Shown piece after piece: positions 1-9,045 of a stretch of 64,000 bases of DNA (positions are counted from its first letter, which is position 1; every line of letters begins with the position of its first letter). A program made the translations under genes and the position numbers. Source of the DNA: Asticcacaulis excentricus (GTDB lineage Bacteria > Pseudomonadota > Alphaproteobacteria > Caulobacterales > Caulobacteraceae); assembly GCF_003966695.1 (NCBI RefSeq), contig NZ_AP018827.1, forward strand, positions 1,302,001 to 1,366,000, in the 5' to 3' direction. The notes under the pieces are model-generated. The model did no database searches. It saw only the letters and a program-made list of their open reading frames with translations, and was not told the DNA's origin.

Positions 1-116
1 GCCTGCGCCTGCGCCACGCCCGCAACCGGCAGGCAAAGGGCAAGGATCAGAAGGCAGAGCGCCCGGCAAAGGGTCTGAAACCGGGTGGGACGCAATGTGA
101 ACTGAGGCTGTGTCAT
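1..116 (-). CDS. N-terminus of an exported protein, cut by window edge
   Basis: The first 38 codons of a minus-strand gene begin at ATG 116 and run off the left edge. The peptide starts MTQPQFTLRPTRF, then has a hydrophobic core (LCLLILALCLPVAG) and an Ala-Gln-Ala type end. This is the form of a Sec signal peptide with a cleavage site near residue 36. The product is therefore probably periplasmic or outer-membrane. Nothing of the mature protein is visible, so no function can be given. Confidence 0.55.
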   Translation of the reverse strand, partial: MTQPQFTLRPTRFQTLCRALCLLILALCLPVAGVAQAQ

Positions 117-349
117 CGGGGCGTAAACTACGCACGGAAATGGGCGGAATTAGGACAGGCCGGAGGTGTCTTAAGGGCACTAATCGTTGAATTACAAGCG
201 ATTGCGGCATTTTTGTCACAAAGCGGCGCGCGAATGATAACCGCTCTCAAACAGGCGTGCCGCAACAGCATAAGGTATGAAAAATCCCCCGCCATCGAGA
301 TGGCGAGGGACACGTTCTCCGCCTATATGCGGCACAGCCAGCATAAGGC

Positions 350-1075
350 CTAGCTGGCCATATGCTGACCGCCATTGACGGCGATGGTGGCGCCGGTGAT
401 GAAGCTGCCCATGTCCGACGCCAGGAAGGCAACGATTTCGGCGACTTCTTCAGGCGTGCCCAGACGTCCGACGGGGATGCCGGAGACGATCTTTTCCAGC
501 ACCGCCGGGGCGATGGCCGAGACCATTTCGGTCGAGGTATAGCCGGGGGCGACGCAGTTGACCGTGATGCCCTTGGCCGCCGATTCGAGCGCCAGCGCCT
601 TGGTGAAGCCGATCACGCCCGCCTTGGCCGTCGAATAGTTGGCCTGACCGGCCTGACCCTTCTGACCATTGATCGACGAGATGTTGATGATGCGGCCATA
701 GCCGCGCTCACGCATACCTTCGATGACCGGGCGGGTCATGTTGAACATCGAATCGAGATTGGTGTGGATGACTTCCTGCCACTGCTGCTGGCTCATCTTA
801 TGGAAGAAGCCGTCGCGCGTGATACCGGCATTATTGACCAGCACCTCGACCGGGCCCAGCGCGGCTTCAACCTCGGCCACAGCGCGCTGACAGTCGGCGA
901 AATCGGCCACCGACCCCTTGACCACGAAGACGCCCAGTTCTTCGGCGACGCGCCTGGCGTTTTCTTCATTCCCGGCGTAACCGGCGGCCACCTTGAAGCC
1001 GGCGTCCTTGAGGCGCTTGGCAATCGCCTTGCCGATACCGCGCGTCCCGCCCGTAACCAATGCAACTCTGCTCAT
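350..1075 (-). CDS. phaB: Acetoacetyl-CoA reductase (NADPH), PHB synthesis
   Basis: Short-chain dehydrogenase of 241 aa, the normal PhaB length. It reduces acetoacetyl-CoA to (R)-3-hydroxybutyryl-CoA, the monomer for polyhydroxybutyrate. Visible motifs are the Rossmann glycine motif TGGTRGIG (residues 8-15), NNAG (81-84), a catalytic Ser near 133-134, and YxxxK as Y147/K151 (NYSTAKAG). The C-terminal GATIAVNGGQHM is typical of PhaB. It lies just downstream of phaA on the same strand, separated by a 160-bp gap filled with an intergenic repeat. The start ATG has AGGA about ten bases upstream. FabG is the main alternative, but the phaA/phaR context favours PhaB. Confidence 0.92.
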   Translation of the reverse strand: MSRVALVTGGTRGIGKAIAKRLKDAGFKVAAGYAGNEENARRVAEELGVFVVKGSVADFADCQRAVAEVEAALGPVEVLVNNAGITRDGFFHKMSQQQWQEVIHTNLDSMFNMTRPVIEGMRERGYGRIINISSINGQKGQAGQANYSTAKAGVIGFTKALALESAAKGITVNCVAPGYTSTEMVSAIAPAVLEKIVSGIPVGRLGTPEEVAEIVAFLASDMGSFITGATIAVNGGQHMAS

Positions 1076-1112
1076 ATTTTTTATCCTGTAGGTTTAAAAT
1101 CCGGGCCCCTTT

Positions 1113-1232
1113 TCTCCTCCCCACCTTGTGGAGAGGGGAACCGCGAAGCGGTGGAGGGGTACGGCTCTGACGGTCATACCCCTCCGTCTGCTCATTTCAT
1201 TCGAATCCACCTCCCCACGCCGTGGGGAGGAG
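1113..1232. repeat. Intergenic CTCCTCCCC palindromic repeat between phaA and phaB
   Basis: GC-rich inverted-repeat DNA with CTCCTCCCCACC near the left end and CTCCCCACG...GTGGGGAGGAG at the right end. A GAACCGCGAAGCGGTGGAGG segment lies inside. It belongs to the same broad class of CTCCCC-stem elements seen in at least seven other gaps of this window. It could act as a partial terminator between phaA and phaB. Confidence 0.6.
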
Positions 1233-1235
1233 AGA

Positions 1236-2444
1236 TTAAGCGACGGTCTCGACGGTCAGGGCAACCCCCATCCCCCCGCCAATGCACAGCGTGGCAAGGC
1301 CCTTCAGCGGCTTGCCCGCCTCAGTGGCGCGGCGGTTCAGTTCAAAGATCAGCGTGGTCAGGATGCGCGCGCCCGATGCGCCGATCGGGTGGCCGATGGC
1401 GATGGCGCCGCCATTGACATTGACCTTCGAGGTGTCGAGACCCAGTTCCTTGACGACGCACAGGGCCTGAGCGGCAAAGGCTTCGTTCGATTCGACGAGG
1501 TCGAGATCGGCGACGCTCCAGCCGGCCTTTTCCAGCGCCTTTTTCGAGGCCGGGATCGGGCCCGTGCCCATGATGGCCGGATCGACGCCCGCAGTGGCCC
1601 ACGACTTGATGCGCGCCAAAGGCTTCAGGCCGCGCGCCGCCGCTTCGTCGGCCGACATCAGGACCAGCGCCGCCGCGCCGTCATTGAGGCCCGACGCATT
1701 GGCCGCCGTCACCGTGCCATCCTTCAGGAAGGCGGGCTTCAGACCGGCCACGCTGTCGAGCGTTGCGCCGTGGCGGATGAATTCGTCCTTATCGACGACC
1801 GTATCGCCCTTGCGCCCCTTGATGGTCACCGGCGCGATTTCGGCGTCGAACTTGCCGGCCTTCTGAGCGGCTTCGGCCTTGTTCTGCGAGGCGACGGCGA
1901 ACTCGTCCTGCGCCAGACGGGTGATCTCCCACTTGGCCGCGATGTTTTCGGCCGTCTGACCCATATGATAGTTGTTGAAGGCGTCCCACAGGCCGTCCTT
2001 GATCATGGTGTCGGCAAACGAGATGTCGCCGAACTTCTGGCCATTGCGCAGGAAGGCCGCGTGGTTGGCCTGCGACATGCTTTCCTGACCCCCGGCGATG
2101 ACCACCTTGGCGTCACCCAGCGCGATCTGCTGCGCGGCGAGCGCCACCGCGCGCAGGCCCGAGCCGCAGATCTGGTTGATGCCCCAGGCCGGGGTGGTGT
2201 GGGGCAGGCCGCCCTTGATGGCCGCCTGACGGGCCGGTCCCTGCCCCTGAGCGGCGGTCAGCACCTGCCCCAGAATCACTTCGTCGATCTCTTCTGCCTT
2301 GAGGCCGGAGCGTTCCAGCACGGCCCGGATCACATGGGCGCCCAGCTCCGCCCCCGACAAAGAGGCCAAACCACCCAGAAACGAACCGACCGGTGTACGG
2401 GCCGCAGCCACGATCACCACGTCAGACACAGAGCTTACCGACAT
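1236..2444 (-). CDS. phaA: Acetyl-CoA acetyltransferase (beta-ketothiolase)
   Basis: Thiolase of 402 aa. It condenses two acetyl-CoA to acetoacetyl-CoA, the first PHB step, or runs in reverse during degradation. The acyl-accepting cysteine is C93 in QICGSGLRA, the histidine is in [14 protein letters not shown], and the proton-shuttling cysteine is about C387 in LCIGGGMG. The NEAFAAQAL motif is also intact. It is followed by phaB on the same strand and is divergent from phaR, so the three form a PHB unit. No PHA synthase (phaC) is in the window. Confidence 0.95.
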   Translation of the reverse strand: MSVSSVSDVVIVAAARTPVGSFLGGLASLSGAELGAHVIRAVLERSGLKAEEIDEVILGQVLTAAQGQGPARQAAIKGGLPHTTPAWGINQICGSGLRAVALAAQQIALGDAKVVIAGGQESMSQANHAAFLRNGQKFGDISFADTMIKDGLWDAFNNYHMGQTAENIAAKWEITRLAQDEFAVASQNKAEAAQKAGKFDAEIAPVTIKGRKGDTVVDKDEFIRHGATLDSVAGLKPAFLKDGTVTAANASGLNDGAAALVLMSADEAAARGLKPLARIKSWATAGVDPAIMGTGPIPASKKALEKAGWSVADLDLVESNEAFAAQALCVVKELGLDTSKVNVNGGAIAIGHPIGASGARILTTLIFELNRRATEAGKPLKGLATLCIGGGMGVALTVETVA

Positions 2445-2852
2445 GAAAATTCCCTTTTGAAAATAACCGGACGTTTCCCTTGCAACCGCTCATTTGCGCG
2501 CGTATCCGGCGAGTTGACGGTTCGGACCCTGCCCCAAAGGCGTGACGGTGTCACGACACAAAATATGTGTAAAAGTCTCCAAACACGTGATTTTGAGCGC
2601 AAATTTTTCGCATGTGCACAACCATCACGCCGGATTTACCGCATTTTGCACACGCACACGCGCTTTATCGCCGCACACCCCTTGAACAACTGAGGGAATA
2701 GCCATTTAGTAGGTGCAGTTCTTCCGCATAAGCACAAAAAGCCGCGGAAAACCTCTTCGCTTTTCGCATCTGCGCGACGGATCATGTTGCGCAATATGAA
2801 CCGCGAAGATGGCATCACACTGGACCCGTACAGGGGGAGTCAGGATCAAGGC
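2445..2852. other. Divergent phaA / phaR control region
   Basis: This 408-bp gap separates phaA (minus) from phaR (plus). It has no convincing gene. It is richer in AT than its surroundings and contains several TGCAC/GTGCA words (around 2612, 2644 and 2715) and TTGCGCAATATG near 2786. PhaR proteins of other bacteria bind TGC-rich operators, so autoregulatory sites may lie here, but I cannot define one with confidence. Confidence 0.4.
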
Positions 2853-3485
2853 ATGACCGAAACCAAAACGAAGACCAAACGCGGCGATCAGGAACGCGTG
2901 GTCATCAAGAAATACGCCAACCGCCGTCTGTATAATACCGCCACCAGCTCCTATGTGACGCTGGACAACCTGTCGGACATGGTGCGTCAGAATATCGACT
3001 TCATCGTCTATGACGCCAAGACCGGCGACGACATCACGCGCGGCGTGCTGGCCCAGATCATCTTCGAAGAAGAGAGCCGCGGTCAAAACCTGCTGCCGAT
3101 ACAGTTCCTGCGTCAACTCATCTCCTTCTACGGCGACTCGATGCAGAACCTTCTGCCGACCTATCTGGAAATGTCGCTCGACGGTTTTGCCAAGCAGCAG
3201 GAGCGCTTCCGCTCGCAATTCTCTCAGGCCTTTGGCGGCGCGCCGGGGCTGGGCTATTTTGACGAGCAGGTGGCGCAGAACCTGGCCATGTTTGACCGCG
3301 CCATGCGCATGTTCTCGCCCTTCTCGTTTGCCGCCCCCGGCGCGGCCCCCAGCGCGGGCGCAGCCGAACCGGCGGCCCCGGCTGCGGCCCCCGCGCCTGC
3401 AGCCGACAGCGATCAGGTCAATGAACTGCGTCAGCAGATCGAGGCCATGAAGGCGCAGATCGACCAGTTGGCGACGCGCAAATAG
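2853..3485 (+). CDS. phaR: PHA synthesis repressor PhaR
   Basis: 210 aa when begun at MTETKTKTKRGD. The N-terminal PHB/PHA accumulation DNA-binding domain is clear: VVIKKYANRRLYNT followed by SSYVTLDNLSDMVRQ. It is followed by the PHB_acc region (about residues 70-115, FLRQLISFYGDSMQNLLPTYLE). The C-terminus is Ala/Pro-rich and ends in a short helix rich in Glu and Gln. PhaR binds both PHB granules and DNA and represses phasin and its own gene. Upstream ATGs at 2784 and 2796 would add residues with no family match; GGGGGAG lies about 15 bases before the chosen start. Confidence 0.92.
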   Translation: MTETKTKTKRGDQERVVIKKYANRRLYNTATSSYVTLDNLSDMVRQNIDFIVYDAKTGDDITRGVLAQIIFEEESRGQNLLPIQFLRQLISFYGDSMQNLLPTYLEMSLDGFAKQQERFRSQFSQAFGGAPGLGYFDEQVAQNLAMFDRAMRMFSPFSFAAPGAAPSAGAAEPAAPAAAPAPAADSDQVNELRQQIEAMKAQIDQLATRK

Positions 3486-3557
3486 ACTCAGTTTTAAGAC
3501 TATCGGTGTAGAGTGGGCGGGAGCTTCGGTTTTCGCCCCTTTTCTTTTGCCGACAGA

Positions 3558-3812
3558 ATGACGAAAAAGCCCAACCTTCCTGTGCCTGTTGGTCCCGCTG
3601 TGGAACACGAACCCTCGTCCACGCGGCGGGTCAACAAGGCCTATGAGAATGTGGACTATGCGGCGCAGGTGCTGGGCGGCGGCGAAAAGCGCGGCCTGCG
3701 CGGCGGGCCGGAGACGCTGGGGCGGGCAAAAAAAACCTATCTGGCGTCCGAATATTCCGGGCCGAACGACCGCCGCCCGGCACCGGGCCGCATCAAGCGC
3801 GAGAAGATATAG
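3558..3812 (+). CDS. Small conserved-type hypothetical protein
   Basis: 84 aa, MTKKPNLPVPVGPA at the start and GRIKREKI at the end. It is polar, basic and rich in Gly, Arg and Pro, with no signal peptide or membrane segment. It lies 72 bp after phaR in the same direction and may be cotranscribed. I do not recognise a domain. Codon use matches the neighbours, which supports a real gene. Confidence 0.6.
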   Translation: MTKKPNLPVPVGPAVEHEPSSTRRVNKAYENVDYAAQVLGGGEKRGLRGGPETLGRAKKTYLASEYSGPNDRRPAPGRIKREKI

Positions 3813-3856
3813 GGTTAAGAGTCGTTAAGCCTGCGGCACGGCTTTTGCAACGCGCC

Positions 3857-3871
3857 CCGCATCTGATGCGG
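3857..3871 (+). promoter_or_regulatory. Hairpin overlapping the ribosome-binding site of a tiny ORF
   Basis: CCGCATC-T-GATGCGG is a perfect 7-bp palindrome. The final GG belongs to GGAG, the likely ribosome-binding site of the 25-codon ORF starting at 3880. In RNA the hairpin would partly hide that site. Confidence 0.35.
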
Positions 3872-3879
3872 AGCGTCCC

Positions 3880-3957
3880 ATGCCTACCTTGATGCCGATC
3901 CTGACCAAGACCTTCGACGTGCTGCTGGTCGCCACCATCTTCACGCTGTTTACGTAG
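3880..3957 (+). CDS. 25-residue putative membrane peptide
   Basis: ATG at 3880 opens a 25-codon frame: MPTLMPILTK followed by a hydrophobic stretch FDVLLVATIFTLF and a terminal Thr. GGAG lies 6-9 bases upstream. The length and single hydrophobic helix resemble the peptides encoded near 13.5-13.8 kb, although sequence similarity to them is weak. It is too short to be certain. Confidence 0.35.
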   Translation: MPTLMPILTKTFDVLLVATIFTLFT

Positions 3958-4092
3958 GCGCGATATTTTAGTTGGAAATACCATCCCGCTACGGCACCTC
4001 CCCTGAAACAGTTTTCGGCAAAGCGAAATCCGGGAAGATGAGTTGGACGATTGAGTAGTGCCGTCCGGCGTTTCAGCATAAGGGCTTCGAGA

Positions 4093-4323
4093 ATGGACAA
4101 GCTACTGTTTGAACTGGCGGATTTGCAAATCTGGCGGCGCGGCAACCGTTATTTTGTGCGCTATGATGCCGGATCGCATCAAGTTGTCATCCGCGAAGAT
4201 GAAATCAGCGAAACCGAGGCACGCGAAGGGATGAAAAGCGGCGTAGCGGCGGTGAAAATGCTCCATGCCGTGCAAGACAGGCTCATCCAGCAGGGCATCA
4301 ACCCGTACACTTCAAACCTGTGA
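4093..4323 (+). CDS. Hypothetical protein
   Basis: 76 aa from MDKLLFELAD. It is a mixed helix/strand-like soluble protein with an aromatic and basic middle (LQIWRRGNRYFVRYDAG) and an acidic stretch (REDEISETEAREG). No domain is recognised. An in-frame start 42 bases further upstream exists, but the extension looks non-coding. It converges with the membrane protein gene that ends 4 bases downstream. Confidence 0.55.
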   Translation: MDKLLFELADLQIWRRGNRYFVRYDAGSHQVVIREDEISETEAREGMKSGVAAVKMLHAVQDRLIQQGINPYTSNL

Positions 4324-4326
4324 CGC

Positions 4327-4848
4327 TCAGCCAAATTCCAGATCGCGGCGGGCGGTGATAATGGTCACGATAAAGCCGGCCAGCACATCGAGCAGCGTCA
4401 TGGTGGTGAGCAGGAAGAAGGTCGAAGTGCCAAACGGGCGCAGCAGCAGAAACTCGACCAGACAGATGATAAACAGCACCATCGACAGCGAGTGATTGAC
4501 GATGGCCACGCTGTCCGAACGGGTCGATTTCAGAAGCTCGAAAAACAGCATGATCAGGCCGATAAACACCACCACATCGCCAGTGGAAATCAGCCACTTC
4601 GTTCCGGGTGACGGCATAGAGACGGTAAACAGAACGTGGTTCAAACCGTTATAGGCAGAGTTTGCGTCGCTGCCGAACATGTGAAACAGGGCGACGATAT
4701 TATACACCGCAACCGGAATCACCAGCATCGGGAAGGCCGTCAGAATTCCCCCCTCGTCCTTCTTGGCCGCTCCATTCGCCATGTGCTTCCCCGTTTGCGA
4801 GATGACTGCTGTACCTACTACCGCGTTTCGCTGTTCCTGACTAGCCAT
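4327..4848 (-). CDS. Four-helix inner-membrane protein, unknown function
   Basis: 173 aa from MASQEQRNAV. The N-terminal 45 residues are polar. About four hydrophobic segments follow: FPMLVIPVAVYNIVALF, WLISTGDVVVFIGLIMLFF, LSMVLFIICLVEFLLL, and FFLLTTMTLLDVLAGFIVTI. The gene starts 27 bp after the stop of the GT2 glycosyltransferase and is probably in its operon, so a role in the same envelope-glycan process is plausible. The family is not recognised by name. Confidence 0.75.
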   Translation of the reverse strand: MASQEQRNAVVGTAVISQTGKHMANGAAKKDEGGILTAFPMLVIPVAVYNIVALFHMFGSDANSAYNGLNHVLFTVSMPSPGTKWLISTGDVVVFIGLIMLFFELLKSTRSDSVAIVNHSLSMVLFIICLVEFLLLRPFGTSTFFLLTTMTLLDVLAGFIVTIITARRDLEFG

Positions 4849-4874
4849 CCCGTTAACCCCGTTCTCAGAGAGGT

Positions 4875-5606
4875 TTAAACCTCTGTGGTGCGCCCCGGCA
4901 GGCGGCGACGGCTGTTCAGCCACATGACGCCCGGCAGGTCGGTCAGCGCGTTTTTCAGGCGGCCCCAGTTGGTATATTTGGAGCTGCCCGTCGTGCGCAG
5001 CCGGTCATCGACCGGTTCAAAAAGCGTAACATAGCCTTCGCGGTTGACCAAGGCCGGGATGTAGCGGTGCATATTGTCGAAATAGGGCAGACGCAGAAAC
5101 AGGTCGCGGCGTATGGCCTTGATGCCGCAGCCGGTGTCGTTTGAGCCGTCTTTCAGCAGGTTCCTGCGGATGCCGTTGGCCCAGCGCGAGGCCCATTTCT
5201 TTGAGGCCGTGTCCTGACGACGGCGGCGCTCACCGGCGACCATGCCCACACTGGCATCGGCGGCCATCAGCATCTGCGTGACCTTCAGCACGTCGGCGGC
5301 CGGGTTCTGGCCGTCGCCGTCCAGCATGGCCACGATATCACCGCGCGCATAAAGGACGCCCGTGAATACGCCGCCCGACTTACCCACATTGTTTTCGTGG
5401 CGAATGACGCGCAGTTCCGGCACCGAGGCCTTCAACCCGCTCAGCACCTGCGGCGTCGCGTCTGTCGACTTATCGTCCACAAACACCAGCTCGTAATTCC
5501 CGGCCCCAAGGCCCGCGTCAAACACGCTTTTCAGCTCCTGCACCACCTGCGGGGTGGCCCCCTCTTCATTGTGGACGGCAACGACGACGGACACGGGTAC
5601 GGACAT
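4875..5606 (-). CDS. GT2 glycosyltransferase (polyprenol-phosphate sugar transferase type)
   Basis: 243 aa with a GT-A fold. It has VSVVVAVHNEEG at the N-terminus, VFVDDKSTDATPQ, and the DxD-type motif MLDGDGQNP, followed by KAIRRDLF and RYIPALV. The order and length match the dolichol/undecaprenol-phosphate mannosyl- or aminoarabinosyl-transferase group (DPM1/ArnC-like) but without the C-terminal membrane helices of ArnC. It is divergent from an ArnT-like enzyme 187 bp away. This gives a usual pairing in which the GT2 loads a sugar on undecaprenyl phosphate and the GT83 enzyme transfers it in the periplasm. The exact sugar is unknown. Confidence 0.85.
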   Translation of the reverse strand: MSVPVSVVVAVHNEEGATPQVVQELKSVFDAGLGAGNYELVFVDDKSTDATPQVLSGLKASVPELRVIRHENNVGKSGGVFTGVLYARGDIVAMLDGDGQNPAADVLKVTQMLMAADASVGMVAGERRRRQDTASKKWASRWANGIRRNLLKDGSNDTGCGIKAIRRDLFLRLPYFDNMHRYIPALVNREGYVTLFEPVDDRLRTTGSSKYTNWGRLKNALTDLPGVMWLNSRRRLPGRTTEV

Positions 5607-5792
5607 GGATGAGCGGCTCTTTGCGGGAAAGGGAGGCGTGGTCGGCGCGACCAGCGGTAATATGAGTCTGGCGTCTTATCAGGTTTGCGGTTAAGCGTAA
5701 ACCGAACACCCCCTCATCAGGAGTCCGGTGCCCCGCCGCACCCGGATTTCGCGCCTGTGAGGCCGCTTTGCCCCTGTGAGCCCGCTTTGCCT

Positions 5793-7481
5793 ATGTCCAG
5801 CAAGACCTTCTCCCCCCTGAGCCCTGATCTGCGCGGCCCGCTGCTGGCGGCGATCATCGCTTTTCTGGTTGGCCTGCCCTGCGCCCTGCTGATCCCGCCG
5901 CTCGACCGCGACGAATCGCGCTTCGCTCAGGCCTCCAGCCAGATGCTGGAATCGAAGGACTTCATCAATATCAGCTATCAGGACCGCCCGCGGCACAAGA
6001 AGCCGGTCGGCATCCACTGGCTTCAGGCCGCCTCGACCGCCCTCACCTCGGACGTGGCGGCGCGCGACATCCTCTCTTACCGCTGGCCGTCGCTGTTTGG
6101 CGCGGCTTTGGCGGCCTTTGCCATGAGCTGGGGCGCGGGTTTCCTGTTTGACCGCCGGCAGGGGCTGATCGCCGGGGTACTGTTCGGCGTCTCCTTCCTG
6201 TTGTCCAGCGAAGCCTTTATCGCCAAGACCGATGCCGTGCTGTGCGGCCTGACCACCCTGTTCCTGATGGCGCTGGCGCGCATCTACGTCACCTATCGTC
6301 AGCGCACAGACCTCAGCGAAAAGCCCAAGCTGACCAGGTACAAGCTGATCTTCTGGCTGGCCTTCGGCGGCGCGGTGCTGATCAAGGGACCGATCGGGCC
6401 GATGATGTTCGCCGCCACGGCGCTGGCGCTGTTGGGCTGGGATCTGAAGGCCAAGGTGCCCGGTGCCGCCGACTGGCTGAAACACCTCGGCTGGACGTGG
6501 GGGCTGCTGATCACCGCCCTGATCGTCGGGCCGTGGGCCATCGCCATCACCATAGCGACCGACGGCGGCTTCTGGGGCACGGCCATCGGCGACGACTTTG
6601 CGCCCAAGCTGGTGTCGGGGTCTGAGGGGCATTTCGCCTGGCCCGGCTATCATACGCTGGCCCTGCCGCTTCTGTTCTTCCCCTTGAGCTTCCTTCTGGG
6701 CGGCGCGCTGCAAACGGCGTTAACGCGCTACGCGGAGCCCGCCGTGCGCTTTGCCATCTGCTGGTTCGTGCCGGGCTTCCTGATCTTTGAAGCCTCGCCC
6801 ACCAAGCTGGTCCACTATCCGCTGCCGACCTATGGCGGTCTGGTGCTGCTGGCGGTGCTGGGGCTGTCGATCCCGCTGAAAACCTGGGCCAAGGTGATGA
6901 ACACCGGTCTGGGCCTGTTCGGCGGCTTCCTGATCACCGCCATCGCCGCCTATGGCCTGTCCGAGTTTGGTCATGCCGGCGTAGCGGTTCTGGTCACCAT
7001 CGTAGCCGCGGCGGCGCTGCTGATCGGGGGTCTGGCGGCGCTGTTCCTCTGGCGTCAGCATATGAATACGGCGCTGGCCTGTCTGATCGGCGCGGGCGTG
7101 GTGGCGCACCTCGGCTTCGTCGCCACCCTGTCGGAGCTTAAGCCTTTGTGGATGTCGCGCAATCTCGAAGCGGCGCTGGTCGAAACCGGCCTTGACCCGC
7201 GCAAGGGCCTGCAACCGGGCCCGGTGGCGACGCTGGGCTATGCCGAACCGTCCTTCGTCTTTGCCATGGGCACGGAGACCGAGCTGGCCGACACGCCGGA
7301 ACAGGCCGCCGCCGCCCTGCTGCAAGGGCGTCCGGTGTGCGTCGAAGGCCGCCACGACGCGGAGTTCCGCAAGGCCGTCAGCGCCGCCGGTCTGAGGCCG
7401 CGCGCCGTCAAAACCATCGAGGGTTATAACTACTCCAACGGCGACCCTGTGAAGATCACGCTGTATCAGTTGCAGAAGTAA
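5793..7481 (+). CDS. ArnT-like GT83/GT39 membrane glycosyltransferase
   Basis: 562 aa from MSSKTFSPLS. The key periplasmic-loop motif PPLDRDESRFAQASSQML, with the catalytic DE pair, is near residue 35. RPRHKKPVGIHWLQA follows at about 70. Roughly eleven membrane segments come next, then a soluble C-terminal domain from about residue 450. This is the ArnT/PMT family architecture, which moves a sugar from undecaprenyl phosphate to lipid A or another envelope acceptor. A start at 5685 would add 36 residues with no family match. Partner: the divergent GT2 gene. Confidence 0.87.
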   Translation: MSSKTFSPLSPDLRGPLLAAIIAFLVGLPCALLIPPLDRDESRFAQASSQMLESKDFINISYQDRPRHKKPVGIHWLQAASTALTSDVAARDILSYRWPSLFGAALAAFAMSWGAGFLFDRRQGLIAGVLFGVSFLLSSEAFIAKTDAVLCGLTTLFLMALARIYVTYRQRTDLSEKPKLTRYKLIFWLAFGGAVLIKGPIGPMMFAATALALLGWDLKAKVPGAADWLKHLGWTWGLLITALIVGPWAIAITIATDGGFWGTAIGDDFAPKLVSGSEGHFAWPGYHTLALPLLFFPLSFLLGGALQTALTRYAEPAVRFAICWFVPGFLIFEASPTKLVHYPLPTYGGLVLLAVLGLSIPLKTWAKVMNTGLGLFGGFLITAIAAYGLSEFGHAGVAVLVTIVAAAALLIGGLAALFLWRQHMNTALACLIGAGVVAHLGFVATLSELKPLWMSRNLEAALVETGLDPRKGLQPGPVATLGYAEPSFVFAMGTETELADTPEQAAAALLQGRPVCVEGRHDAEFRKAVSAAGLRPRAVKTIEGYNYSNGDPVKITLYQLQK

Positions 7482-7512
7482 GCGAAGGGTCGCGCCAGCG
7501 CCTTACGTATCA

Positions 7513-7536
7513 CCTCTGTAATAAAGACAGAGGAGG
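7513..7536 (+). promoter_or_regulatory. Hairpin covering the Shine-Dalgarno of the DUF1800 gene
   Basis: CCTCTGT at 7513-7519 pairs with ACAGAGG at 7527-7533 across a 7-base loop (AATAAAG). The second arm overlaps the GAGGAGG ribosome-binding site that precedes ATG 7541. The site would be partly sequestered, as in a simple RNA thermometer or translational switch. Confidence 0.45.
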
Positions 7537-7540
7537 CGTC

Positions 7541-8989
7541 ATGAGCCCGGACACACGAGCCGCCATCGCGTTCAGCCGTTTCGGATTGGGCATCACGCCA
7601 AGGGGCCTCGGCGCCGCCTCCGGTGAGGCGCGCGAAGCGCTGCTGGCGGAACTGAAATCTCCCCCGACCCTCAGCATGAGCCTGAGCGACGTGCAGCGCG
7701 ATCTGGGCTTTTCCACGGCCCTGCCGCCGACGCCGGAGTTGCTAACGCAGATCGCCGCCTATAACCGCGCCCGCAAGGAACGGCGCGAGATCAAGGCGCA
7801 AAACCAGACACCCGCGCCCGACACCCCGTCTATGGCCGCCCCCGATATGGCGGGCAAACCGGGCAAGCCCGCGCCCCTGATGGACGATCAGCGCCTGCCC
7901 CAGGCCGTCAGCTTTGCCGAGGTCGCCGCGCGGCTGAAGGTCTGGGGCGACGCCCGCATCGGTTTCCATGAGCGGCTGGTGATGTTCTGGGCCAACCACT
8001 TCGCCGTGTCGGTCGATAAGGGCCTGCCCGTGCGGATACTGGCCGGGGCCTATGAGCGCGAGGCGATCCGCCCGCACGTCACCGGGCGCTTCCGCGACCT
8101 GTTGCTGGCCGCCGAGCGTCATCCGGCCATGCAGGTCTATCTGGATAATGACGCCTCCATCGGGCCGAACGCCCGCGCCAACCGCAACGGCAAGCGCGGT
8201 CTGAATGAGAATCTGGCGCGTGAAATCCTCGAACTGCACACGCTGGGCGTCAATGGCGGCTACACGCAGGCCGATGTGACGCGCTTTGCCAAGGTGATTA
8301 CCGGCTGGGGGATCAACCGCAGCGGTCAGGGCGACGGCTTCCGCTTTAACGCCAATGCCCACGAGCCGGGCCCGCAGACGATCCTGGGCAAGACCTATGC
8401 CGATGACGGCGAACGGCAGGGCATCCGCGTGCTCGAAGACCTCGCCCGCCATCCGGCAACGGCGAAACACATCGCCACCAAGCTGGTACGCCACTTCGTC
8501 AGCGATCAGCCGCCACCAGCTCTGGTCGAACGCTTAAGCCGCCGGTTCATCGACACCGACGGCGACCTCAGCGCCGTCTATGCGACCCTGATCGCGGCGG
8601 ACGAAAGCTGGAGCGCGCCGCGCGCCAAGCTGCGGACCCCGCAGGAATATGTGATCGCCAGCCTGCGGGCGCTGGATACGCCGGTCCAGCCGCAGCGCTT
8701 CCTGCAAACCCTGCGCGTGCTGGGTCAGCCCCTGTGGCAGCCGCCCGGCCCCAACGGCTTTTCCGATCTGGCCAGCGTCTGGGCCACACCCGAAGGCCTG
8801 AACAACCGCCTCGACCTCGCCTATCAATTGTCAGAGCGCGTCGCCGAAAAGACCGATCCGCGCGTCTTTGCCGAAGAGCGGCTGAAAGGCCTGATCTCCG
8901 AGACCACCCGCCGTTCGGTCGCCCTGGCCGAAACCCGTCCGCAGGGCCTGGCCCTCGTGCTCCTCTCCCCCGAATTCATGAGGCGTTAG
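7541..8989 (+). CDS. DUF1800 family protein
   Basis: 482 aa. Typical DUF1800 signatures are FSRFGLG at residues 11-17, HERLVMFWANHFAVS around residue 145, and LNENLAREILELHTLGVNGGYTQADV around 226-251, with VITGWG following. Pro-rich low-complexity sequence fills residues 85-115. No signal peptide is visible. The family is usually encoded directly before a DUF1501 protein, as here (94 bp apart). Its biochemical function is not established. Confidence 0.88.
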   Translation: MSPDTRAAIAFSRFGLGITPRGLGAASGEAREALLAELKSPPTLSMSLSDVQRDLGFSTALPPTPELLTQIAAYNRARKERREIKAQNQTPAPDTPSMAAPDMAGKPGKPAPLMDDQRLPQAVSFAEVAARLKVWGDARIGFHERLVMFWANHFAVSVDKGLPVRILAGAYEREAIRPHVTGRFRDLLLAAERHPAMQVYLDNDASIGPNARANRNGKRGLNENLAREILELHTLGVNGGYTQADVTRFAKVITGWGINRSGQGDGFRFNANAHEPGPQTILGKTYADDGERQGIRVLEDLARHPATAKHIATKLVRHFVSDQPPPALVERLSRRFIDTDGDLSAVYATLIAADESWSAPRAKLRTPQEYVIASLRALDTPVQPQRFLQTLRVLGQPLWQPPGPNGFSDLASVWATPEGLNNRLDLAYQLSERVAEKTDPRVFAEERLKGLISETTRRSVALAETRPQGLALVLLSPEFMRR

Positions 8990-9045
8990 CGCCCGTATGG
9001 CTGCGCCACACCGGCGCTAACATTTTTACTGACGCGCTTTTGAAT

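Noticed and set aside
128-432. Two 61-codon minus-strand frames in the gap left of phaB
   Set aside because: No ribosome-binding site, overlapping each other or phaB, and odd composition; the 117-349 gap appears to hold only the phaB 3-prime end and promoter DNA.
362-2693. Long plus-strand frames across phaB and phaA
   Set aside because: They are mirror frames of clear thiolase and reductase genes and have no recognisable domain.
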